Assembly (NCBI GenBank): GCA_937944035.1
Contig: CALDZQ010000143.1
Span: forward strand, 1 to 29,626
DNA: 29,626 bases
Direction of reading: 5' to 3'
Source of the DNA: an uncultured Neomegalonema sp.
Lineage (GTDB): Bacteria > Pseudomonadota > Alphaproteobacteria > Rhodobacterales > Rhodobacteraceae
The translations under genes were made by a program, and so were the position numbers. Below, piece after piece: positions 1 to 6,498 of this stretch. Numbering within the stretch: the first letter of the stretch is position 1; the number at the start of each line of letters is the position of its first letter. The notes under the pieces are model-generated. The model made no database searches. It was not told the DNA's origin and saw only the letters and a program-made list of their open reading frames with translations.

Positions 1-575
1 ACGTCATCCTTGGTGATGCGGCCCTTCTCGCCTGTGCCTTTGACTTTGTTCAGATCGATGTCCAGCTCGCGCGCGGCGCGGCGGACGGAGGGGGCGGCGT
101 GGACGCCAGCGAAATCGGCCAGGGCCGGGGTTGGGGTGTCAGACCCCAGCGCTGTGCCGTCTTTGGAATGCAACGCACCGGACTCATCAACATACGCTCC
201 GGCGGGCAAGCCGGAAGGTTGGTCAGCGGCGCGGCTTGACGATGGAGCGGAAGGTGCGGGTTTTGACGGGGCAGGCGTCTCCGCAGGTGGTGGCGGAGCT
301 GAGGAGCCTTGGCTTTCGTTGGCGGGCGCGCTGTCGGCGGAACCGGATTCGACCAAAAGAATAACCGAGCCTTCAGCGACTTTGTCATCGATCGAGACGA
401 GGATTTCTTTCACAACGCCGCTGATGGGTGACGGCACGTCCATCGCAGCTTTGTCGCTTTCAAGCGTGACCAGCGGGTCTTCCGCCTGAATGGTATCACC
501 GACCGCAACGTGTATTTCGATCACCGGAACCGAGTCGAAATCACCGATGTCGGGTACTTTTATTTCCGTCGCCAT
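1..575 (-). CDS. aceF: Dihydrolipoamide acetyltransferase, E2 of pyruvate dehydrogenase (N-terminal part)
   Basis: The gene starts at an ATG at 575-573 and runs off the left edge, so only about 191 residues are visible. It encodes the E2 core of pyruvate dehydrogenase, which carries acetyl groups on lipoyl-lysine to CoA in the cytoplasm. Residues 1-76 form one lipoyl domain with the typical ESDKAAMDVPSP motif, in which K42 is the expected lipoylation site. A Pro/Ala/Ser-rich flexible linker follows (about 77-155). A peripheral subunit-binding domain then begins near residue 160, with the APSVRRAARE and KGTGEKGRITKDD motifs. The catalytic acyltransferase domain lies outside the window. Only one lipoyl domain is present, fewer than the three of E. 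coli AceF. The gene follows aceE after 59 bases on the same strand and is almost certainly cotranscribed with it. Confidence 0.93.
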   Translation of the reverse strand, partial: MATEIKVPDIGDFDSVPVIEIHVAVGDTIQAEDPLVTLESDKAAMDVPSPISGVVKEILVSIDDKVAEGSVILLVESGSADSAPANESQGSSAPPPPAETPAPSKPAPSAPSSSRAADQPSGLPAGAYVDESGALHSKDGTALGSDTPTPALADFAGVHAAPSVRRAARELDIDLNKVKGTGEKGRITKDD

Positions 576-634
576 ATCCGCTTGCCCTCTTAATATCGTC
601 GTCTGAATTCTGGTTTATGCGCAGTTGATGCTGT

Positions 635-3304
635 CTAGCTGCGCATGGGATTGAGCTTTTCGGTGTCGATCTCGTATTTCTTGATCGCTTCAGCCACCGT
701 CTTGCTGTCGCCCTTGTTTTCATCGGCCAGCGCCTTCAGGGCGGCAACGGCGATAAAGCGGCGGTCGACCTCGAAGAACTCGCGCAGTTTCTTGCGATAG
801 TCAGAACGACCGAAGCCGTCCGTGCCCAACACGCGGAAACTGCCCGGCACGAAGGCACGGATTTGGTCGGCGTAACTCTTCATGTAGTCGGTGGAGGCTA
901 CGACCGGATCGTCGCCACGGCTCTTGATGCATTCGGTCACGTAAGGCACGCGCTGCTCTTCCAACGGGTGCAGCATGTTCCAGCGTTCGCAATCGAGCGC
1001 ATCACGGCGCAGCTCGGTAAAGCTGGTGACGCTCCACACATCGACGCGCAGGCCGAAATCCTGTTCCAGCATATCGGCGGCGGCGAGGACTTCGCGCAGG
1101 ATCGCGCCGGACCCCATCAGTTGAACCTTTTTACCCTTGCGGCCCGTGCTTTTGCGCAGCAGGTACATGCCCTTGCGGATGCCCTCCTCCGCGCCTTCGG
1201 GCATGGCCGGATGCTCGTAGTTTTCGTTGAGCGTGGTCATGTAATAGAACACGTCTTCTTGTTCCTGGAACATGCGGCGCAGGCCGTCCTGCACGATCAC
1301 CGCAACCTCGAACTGGAATGTCGGGTCATAGGAGATGCAGTTGGGGACCGTGGCCGAGATCAGATGGCTGTGGCCGTCTTCGTGCTGCAAACCCTCGCCG
1401 TTCAGCGTGGTGCGGCCCGATGTGCCGCCGATCAGGAAGCCGCGCGCGCGCATATCTCCGGCGGCCCATGCGAGGTCGCCGATCCGCTGAAATCCGAACA
1501 TCGAATAGTAGATGTAGAACGGGATCATCGGTGTGTTTGATGTGGAATAGGACGTTGCCGCCGCGATCCAACTGGCCATTGCGCCCGCCTCGTTGATGCC
1601 CTCTTGCAGCATCTGGCCGTCCTGGCTTTCTTTGTAGAACATTAGCTGGTCGGCATCTTCGGGGCGGTAAAGCTGGCCCACTTGCGAGTAGATGCCGAAT
1701 TGGCGGAACATGCCCTCCATCCCGAAAGTGCGGGATTCGTCGGGGACGATGGGCACAACACGCTTGCCGATGTTTTTGTCGCGCAGCAGCGTGTTGAGCG
1801 CGCGGACGAAGGCCATTGTGGTCGAGATTTTGCGGTCGCCCGATGCACCGAGCAGCGCGCCGAATTTCTCCAGTGGCGGAATTTCGAGCGCATCCGATTT
1901 TGCACGGCGCGATGGCAGATAGCCACCCAGTTTGCGGCGCTGTTCGTGCAGATAGCGCGCCTCTGCGCTGTCATCCGGGAACTTAATCATCTCCAGATCG
2001 GCAACCTGCTTGTTGGTCAGGTCCAGCGTGAAGCGGTCGCGGAATTGGATGAGGTCATCGACGCCCATTTTCTTTTGCTGGTGCGTGATGTTTTGCGCCT
2101 CGCCCGCCGCGCCCATGCCATAGCCCTTGACGGTCTTTGCGAGGATCAGCGTCGGCTGGCCCTTGTGGTTGATGGCGGCGTGATAGGCGGCGAAGACTTT
2201 GCGCGGGTCGTGACCGCCACGGGTCAGCTTCCAGATTTGATCGTCCGACCAATCGGCGACCATTGCGGCAGTTTCGGTGTAGCGGCCAAAGAAGTTTTTG
2301 CGGATGTATGCGCCGTCTTTGGATTTGAAATCCTGATACTCACCATCGACACATTCTTCCATCAACTGCCGCAAGCGGCCCGAATGGTCTTGGGCGAGCA
2401 ACGCATCCCAGCCCGTGCCCCACAGGCATTTGATGACATTCCAGCCCGCACCACGGAAGCCGCCCTCAAGCTCTTGCACGATCTTGGCGTTACCGCGCAC
2501 GGGGCCGTCGAGGCGTTGGAGATTGCAGTTGATAACGAAAACGAGGTTGTCGAGTTTCTCACGACCCGCCAGCGAGATCGCGCCGAGGCTTTCCGGCTCG
2601 TCCATCTCGCCGTCGCCCATGAAGGCCCAGACTTTGCGGTTATCGGTCTTGGCAAGGCTACGCCCTTGCAGGTATTTCAGGAAACGCGCCTGATAGATCG
2701 CCATCAGCGGGCCGAGGCCCATCGAGACGGTCGGGAACTGCCAGAAATCAGGCATCAGCCACGGGTGCGGGTAGGATGAGATACCTTCGCCGTCGGCTTC
2801 CTGACGGAAATTGTCGATCTGCTCTTGCGTCATGCGCCCTTCTAGGAACGCACGGGCATAGATGCCGGGGGCGGAGTGGCCCTGAATGAACACCAGATCG
2901 CCGCCGTGGCCTTCGTGTTCCGCATTCCAAAAGTGCATGAAACCGGTGTCATACAGCGTCGCAGCCGACTGGAAACTGGCGATATGGCCGCCGAGTTCGG
3001 AGCTGTCTTTGTTGGCGCGCAACACAACCATAGCCGCATTCCAGCGGATTGCCGAGCGGAGACGCTTTTCGATGTGGCGGTCGCCGGGATGATCCGGTTG
3101 CGCATCCGCCGAGATCGTGTTCACATAGGAGGAATTCCACGCGAAAGGCAGTTTTGCGCCATTGCGGCGGGCGACAGCAACGGCCTCGCCCAGCAATTCA
3201 TCGGCCCGGTTTGTGCCTTCAAAAGCGATGACGGATTCAACCGCATCACGCCATTCTTCGGTTTCTGAAGGATCCGGGTCGTTCAAGGGGCCATCCGCCA
3301 TCAT
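635..3304 (-). CDS. aceE: Pyruvate dehydrogenase E1 component, homodimeric type
   Basis: This 889-residue protein matches the usual length of homodimeric AceE (E. coli 887). It decarboxylates pyruvate with thiamine diphosphate and passes the acetyl group to the lipoyl domain of E2. The thiamine-diphosphate motif is visible as GDGEMDEPES at residues 230-239, ending in NCN at 259-261. The family segments HPWLMPDFWQFPTVSMGLGP and TLNGEGLQHEDGHSH are also clear. The start ATG at 3304 has GGAG seven bases upstream. A second in-frame ATG follows directly. Many alphaproteobacteria use the two-chain PdhA/PdhB E1 instead, so the one-chain type is a useful lineage marker. aceF follows immediately. Upstream lies phaA, with a strong hairpin in the 75-base gap, so aceE needs either a promoter in that short gap or read-through. 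Confidence 0.97.
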   Translation of the reverse strand: MMADGPLNDPDPSETEEWRDAVESVIAFEGTNRADELLGEAVAVARRNGAKLPFAWNSSYVNTISADAQPDHPGDRHIEKRLRSAIRWNAAMVVLRANKDSSELGGHIASFQSAATLYDTGFMHFWNAEHEGHGGDLVFIQGHSAPGIYARAFLEGRMTQEQIDNFRQEADGEGISSYPHPWLMPDFWQFPTVSMGLGPLMAIYQARFLKYLQGRSLAKTDNRKVWAFMGDGEMDEPESLGAISLAGREKLDNLVFVINCNLQRLDGPVRGNAKIVQELEGGFRGAGWNVIKCLWGTGWDALLAQDHSGRLRQLMEECVDGEYQDFKSKDGAYIRKNFFGRYTETAAMVADWSDDQIWKLTRGGHDPRKVFAAYHAAINHKGQPTLILAKTVKGYGMGAAGEAQNITHQQKKMGVDDLIQFRDRFTLDLTNKQVADLEMIKFPDDSAEARYLHEQRRKLGGYLPSRRAKSDALEIPPLEKFGALLGASGDRKISTTMAFVRALNTLLRDKNIGKRVVPIVPDESRTFGMEGMFRQFGIYSQVGQLYRPEDADQLMFYKESQDGQMLQEGINEAGAMASWIAAATSYSTSNTPMIPFYIYYSMFGFQRIGDLAWAAGDMRARGFLIGGTSGRTTLNGEGLQHEDGHSHLISATVPNCISYDPTFQFEVAVIVQDGLRRMFQEQEDVFYYMTTLNENYEHPAMPEGAEEGIRKGMYLLRKSTGRKGKKVQLMGSGAILREVLAAADMLEQDFGLRVDVWSVTSFTELRRDALDCERWNMLHPLEEQRVPYVTECIKSRGDDPVVASTDYMKSYADQIRAFVPGSFRVLGTDGFGRSDYRKKLREFFEVDRRFIAVAALKALADENKGDSKTVAEAIKKYEIDTEKLNPMRS

Positions 3305-3349
3305 TCAGTACTCCAACTTAAAACGTATCGATCAGAAGCCTTCAGGAAA

Positions 3350-3373
3350 CCCCGCAGGCGCAAACCTGCGGGG
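3350..3373 (-). terminator. Hairpin between phaA and aceE, likely terminator or attenuator
   Basis: A perfect 9-bp stem (CCCCGCAGG paired with CCTGCGGGG) closes a 6-base loop, seven bases after the phaA stop. On the minus strand the stem is followed by only three Ts (TTTCCTG), so intrinsic termination is plausible but may be incomplete. Only 45 bases separate it from the aceE start. It could end phaA transcripts or tune read-through into aceEF. Confidence 0.6.
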
Positions 3374-3379
3374 CAGCAA

Positions 3380-4558
3380 TCATCCGCGTTCGACGCAGAG
3401 CGCGACGCCCATGCCGCCGCCGATGCAGAGTGTGGCGAGGCCCTTCTTGGCGTCGCGGCGTTGCATCTCGAACAACAGGGTGTTGAGGATGCGTGCGCCG
3501 GATGCCCCGATGGGGTGGCCGATTGCGATTGCGCCGCCGTTGACGTTGACTTTATCGGTGTCCCAGCCGAGTTCCTTGTTCACGGCACAGGCTTGTGCGG
3601 CGAAGGCTTCGTTGGCTTCGATCAAGTCGAGATCACCAATGCTCCAGCCAGCTTTTTCAAGCGCTTTTTGCGATGCACTGATCGGTCCCGCGCCCATAAT
3701 CGCAGGATCAAGGCCCGTGCTGGCCCAGCTTTTGATCGTGGCGAGCGGGGTGATACCGCGTTTGTCGGCCTCTTCCTTGCTCATCAGAACCACAGCGGCA
3801 GCGCCGTCATTGATGCCCGATGCATTGCCTGCGGTGACTGTGCCGTCTTCTTTCTTGAAGACCGTGCGCAGTTTGCCCAAGCCCTCTGCGGTGACGCCGG
3901 GCTTGATGTACTCATCCTCGGAAACGACCGTGTCGCCCTTGCGGCCTTTGATGGTGACGGGGGCGATTTCGTCTTTGAACTTACCAGCCTTCTGAGCGGC
4001 TTCGGCTTTGTTCTGGGATGCGGCGGCGAAAGCGTCTTGGGTGTCGCGGGTGATCTGCCACTTTTCGGCGACGTTCTCCGCTGTTGTGCCCATGTGGTAG
4101 CCGTGGAACGCGTCCATCAGGCCGTCGGACAGCATGGTGTCGAGCATTTTGCTGTCGCCCATTTTAGTACCGTTGCGCAGGTGCATGACGTGCGGGGCTT
4201 GGGACATGCTCTCTTGCCCGCCGCAAACCATGATCGTGTTGTCGCCCATTGCGATGTGCTGATAGCCGAGGGCCACCGCGCGCAGGCCGGAACCGCAAAG
4301 TTGGTTCATACCCCATGCGGGGGTCTCGTCCGAACAACCAGCATTGCGAGCCGCTTGGCGGGCGGGGTTTTGGCCCGCGCCAGCGCTGAGGATTTGACCC
4401 ATGATGACTTCGTCAACGTCTTTGCCGTCAACGCCAGCGCGTTCAAGAGCGGCTTTGATGGCCACTTCGCCGAGGTAATGGGCGGAAACACCTGCGAGGG
4501 AACCGTTAAAAGAGCCGACCGGGGTGCGGGCGGCGGATGCGATGACGACTTCGGTCAT
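3380..4558 (-). CDS. phaA: Acetyl-CoA C-acetyltransferase (beta-ketothiolase)
   Basis: This 392-residue thiolase condenses two acetyl-CoA into acetoacetyl-CoA, the first step of polyhydroxybutyrate synthesis. The length is standard. The nucleophile Cys88 lies in NQLCGSGLRA, the catalytic His348 in GHPIGASGAR, and the acid/base Cys378 in CIGGGMGVAL. The start ATG at 4558 has GGAG eight bases upstream. The gene follows phaB on the same strand, which supports a PHB role over fatty-acid degradation, although biosynthetic and degradative thiolases are hard to separate by sequence. No PHB synthase is in the window. The 93-base gap from phaB holds two strong hairpins, so phaA may be expressed at a different level from phaB. 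Confidence 0.95.
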   Translation of the reverse strand: MTEVVIASAARTPVGSFNGSLAGVSAHYLGEVAIKAALERAGVDGKDVDEVIMGQILSAGAGQNPARQAARNAGCSDETPAWGMNQLCGSGLRAVALGYQHIAMGDNTIMVCGGQESMSQAPHVMHLRNGTKMGDSKMLDTMLSDGLMDAFHGYHMGTTAENVAEKWQITRDTQDAFAAASQNKAEAAQKAGKFKDEIAPVTIKGRKGDTVVSEDEYIKPGVTAEGLGKLRTVFKKEDGTVTAGNASGINDGAAAVVLMSKEEADKRGITPLATIKSWASTGLDPAIMGAGPISASQKALEKAGWSIGDLDLIEANEAFAAQACAVNKELGWDTDKVNVNGGAIAIGHPIGASGARILNTLLFEMQRRDAKKGLATLCIGGGMGVALCVERG

Positions 4559-4587
4559 GTCAAAACTCCAAAATGAATAAGGAATAT

Positions 4588-4609
4588 GCCCCGGTTAGAG
4601 AACCGGGGC
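4588..4609 (-). other. Intercistronic hairpin upstream of phaA
   Basis: A perfect 9-bp inverted repeat (GCCCCGGTT / AACCGGGGC) closes a four-base loop, about 30 bases before the phaA start. In the phaB-phaA transcript it would form a very stable stem. There is no T-run after it, so it looks more like a processing or stability element than a terminator. Confidence 0.5.
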
Positions 4610-4622
4610 GTTCGCGCAGCGG

Positions 4623-4645
4623 GCCGGACCGATCAAGGGTCCGGC
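4623..4645 (-). other. Hairpin just after the phaB stop
   Basis: An 8-bp perfect stem (GCCGGACC / GGTCCGGC) with a 7-base loop begins six bases after the phaB stop codon. It is GC-rich and has no following T-tract on the minus strand. Together with the hairpin at 4588-4609 it makes a double-stem spacer, which could protect the phaB mRNA end or weaken read-through into phaA. Confidence 0.5.
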
Positions 4646-4651
4646 GGCGCA

Positions 4652-5377
4652 TCAGGTCATCGTCTGCCCGCCATTGGCGCTGAGGGTCGAGCCGGTGATG
4701 AAGCCGGCGTCATCGGATGCGAGAAAGACGACGCAGCGGGCGATTTCTTCCGGCTCGCCGAGGCGACCGACGGGAATGTGCGGCAGGATGTGCTTTTCGA
4801 GGACATCAGGGGCAATCGCGCGGACCATTTCGGTGCCGATATAGCCGGGACAGATCGCGTTGACCGTGATGCCTTTGCGCGAGCCTTCCTGAGCGAGGGC
4901 TTTGGTGAAGCCCAGATCACCCGCTTTTGCGGCGGAGTAGTTGGCTTGACCCGCCTGACCTTTTTGACCGTTGATCGAGGAAATGTTGATGACGCGTCCA
5001 AAGCTGCGGTCCCGCATCCCTTCCCACAAGGGGCGGGTCATGTTGAACAGGCCGTTCAGGTTTGTGCCGATAACCTCGTTCCACTTTTCGACGCTCATCT
5101 TATGGAACGCGCCGTCGCGGGTGATGCCCGCGTTGTTGACGAGGACTTCCACAGGGCCGAGATCGGCTTCAACTTTGGCGATGCCTTCGACGCAAGCGTC
5201 ATAATCGGCGACGCTCCACTTGTAGACGGGAATACCCGTCTCGGTTTTGAAAGCGTTGGCGGCGTCATCATTGCCCGCGTAGTTGGCGGCGACGGTGTAA
5301 CCCGCATCTTTCAGTGCCACACAAATCGCTGCACCAATACCGCGTGTTCCGCCTGTTACCAAAGCTACTCTAGCCAT
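4652..5377 (-). CDS. phaB: Acetoacetyl-CoA reductase
   Basis: This 241-residue short-chain dehydrogenase reduces acetoacetyl-CoA to (R)-3-hydroxybutyryl-CoA, the monomer for PHB. The nucleotide-binding motif GGTRGIG lies at residues 9-15. The NNAG motif is at 81-84. The catalytic set is Ser134, Tyr147 and Lys151 in the INGQKGQAGQANYSAAKAG region, which is typical of PhaB proteins. The ATG at 5377 is preceded by a strong ribosome site (AGGGGGAAAGA). It is the first gene of the phaB-phaA-aceE-aceF run; the gene order B then A is the reverse of the common phaAB order. A FabG-type role is an alternative, but adjacency to a thiolase and the PhaB-like active-site segment favour PHB. Confidence 0.93.
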   Translation of the reverse strand: MARVALVTGGTRGIGAAICVALKDAGYTVAANYAGNDDAANAFKTETGIPVYKWSVADYDACVEGIAKVEADLGPVEVLVNNAGITRDGAFHKMSVEKWNEVIGTNLNGLFNMTRPLWEGMRDRSFGRVINISSINGQKGQAGQANYSAAKAGDLGFTKALAQEGSRKGITVNAICPGYIGTEMVRAIAPDVLEKHILPHIPVGRLGEPEEIARCVVFLASDDAGFITGSTLSANGGQTMT

Positions 5378-5422
5378 TCTTTCCCCCTCAAGGTTGGTGA
5401 CGCGATTGCGTCGAAATCAATA

Positions 5423-5456
5423 AAATGCTGGGTTGCGACATATGCCGTCAGCATTT
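5423..5456. promoter_or_regulatory. Inverted repeat upstream of phaB
   Basis: Two perfect 8-base arms (AAATGCTG and CAGCATTT) flank an 18-base spacer, 46 to 79 bases upstream of the phaB start. The position suits an operator or a leader hairpin. The spacing does not match the short-spaced site I know for the PHB regulator PhaR, so no regulator is assigned. The rest of the 309-base gap (5378-5686) shows AT-rich sequence but no promoter that I can place with confidence, apart from the hairpin at 5651. Confidence 0.35.
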
Positions 5457-5650
5457 CAGATGGAACCATCTAAATCTATCACGAGATGAATCGCGCAGAA
5501 GCGCCGTATCATAAATTCACCGATCAAATGGCTGAATAATCGAATTATTACCCGAATTGGGGCATAGCTTAAAAAAAGAAACCTCAGGACACCGTGAACG
5601 TAAAAATTCAGTAACAATCGCGACAAACCGTCGCAAGTTCCGGTGTTTAT

Positions 5651-5676
5651 GGTGATGCCCCGCCAAGGGCATCACC
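5651..5676 (+). terminator. Hairpin after coxM with a T-tract on the opposite strand
   Basis: A perfect 10-bp stem (GGTGATGCCC / GGGCATCACC) with a 6-base loop lies 10 bases after the coxM stop. The T-rich run (TTGTTTTA) follows it only in the plus direction. As the end of the minus-strand cox operon it therefore lacks a classical U-tract, while it would be a good terminator for any plus-strand transcript. It probably marks the cox operon 3' end and may act in both directions. Confidence 0.55.
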
Positions 5677-5686
5677 TTGTTTTATC

Positions 5687-6484
5687 TCAGGACAGTGCCG
5701 CTACGGCACGTTTGGTCATGACTTTGACCAGATGTGCCCGGTATTCCGGCGTTGCGTGCAAGTCGTTCGACATCATCGCCGCATCAACTGACACGCCATC
5801 AACCGCCGCCGCAGAGAAGTCTGACGACAGTGCCGCCTCAAGACCCGCATGACGGAAGACGCCATCCGCACCCGCGCCTGTCACGCCCACACGCACAGAC
5901 CCGTCGCCCATTTTCGCGAGGAAAACGGAAGTCAGTGAAAAGCGTGAGGCAGGTTGCTCGAACTTCTGGTAAGTGGCCGCAACCGGGATCGGGAACTTGA
6001 CCGCCGTAACGATTTCGCCCTCCTCCAACGAAGTTGTGTAGAGACCCTGGAAGAATTCCTCCGCCGCGATTTCGCGCTTGTTGGTCTCGACCGTTGCACC
6101 CAGCGCCATGACGGCGGACGGATAGCAGGCGGCGGGATCGTTATTGGCGACGCTGCCGCCAATCGTACCCCTGTTACGGACCTGCGGATCACCGATTTTG
6201 GAGGCGAGCGCCGTGATGGCGGGGATGGAAGATGCCACCTCCGCGCTGCCCGCGACGGTCCCGTGCGTGGTTCCCCCGCCGATAATCAGAAACTCACCGG
6301 CACGGCGAATGCCCTTCATCGAGTCGATCCCGGAGAGATCGACCAGGACCGAAGGCTGACTCAAGCGCTGTTTCAGCACCGGGATCAGGGTTTGTCCACC
6401 GCCGAGCGCTTGCGCGCCTTCGGTTTGGAGTGTCGCGACCGCACCGGCAAGATCGGCAGGGCGGGCAAGATCAAATGCGTACAT
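5687..6484 (-). CDS. coxM: CO dehydrogenase-like FAD-binding medium subunit
   Basis: This 265-residue protein is the FAD subunit of a molybdenum hydroxylase of the xanthine dehydrogenase family. It takes electrons from the CoxS iron-sulfur clusters. The two FAD-contact motifs are visible as GGGQT (residues 28-32) and TIGGSVA (107-113). The family segment DPQVRNRGTIGG is intact, and the length is slightly below the roughly 285-residue norm. It follows coxL by 14 bases and is the last gene of the set, giving the order S-L-M that is typical of form II enzymes. The substrate is set by the large subunit, so CO itself is not certain. Confidence 0.92.
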   Translation of the reverse strand: MYAFDLARPADLAGAVATLQTEGAQALGGGQTLIPVLKQRLSQPSVLVDLSGIDSMKGIRRAGEFLIIGGGTTHGTVAGSAEVASSIPAITALASKIGDPQVRNRGTIGGSVANNDPAACYPSAVMALGATVETNKREIAAEEFFQGLYTTSLEEGEIVTAVKFPIPVAATYQKFEQPASRFSLTSVFLAKMGDGSVRVGVTGAGADGVFRHAGLEAALSSDFSAAAVDGVSVDAAMMSNDLHATPEYRAHLVKVMTKRAVAALS

Positions 6485-6498
6485 GGTTCAATCCTTCC

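Noticed and set aside
1682..2779. Long plus-strand open frame opposite aceE
   Set aside because: It is a shadow of the high-GC aceE gene; the translation has no recognisable domain and aceE is beyond doubt.
3461..4576. 371-codon plus-strand frame opposite phaA
   Set aside because: It mirrors the thiolase gene, has no domain or ribosome site, and thiolase motifs are complete on the other strand.
5378..5686. PhaR operator upstream of phaB
   Set aside because: The repeat spacing of 18 bases does not fit the short-spaced PhaR sites I know, so only a generic repeat is reported.
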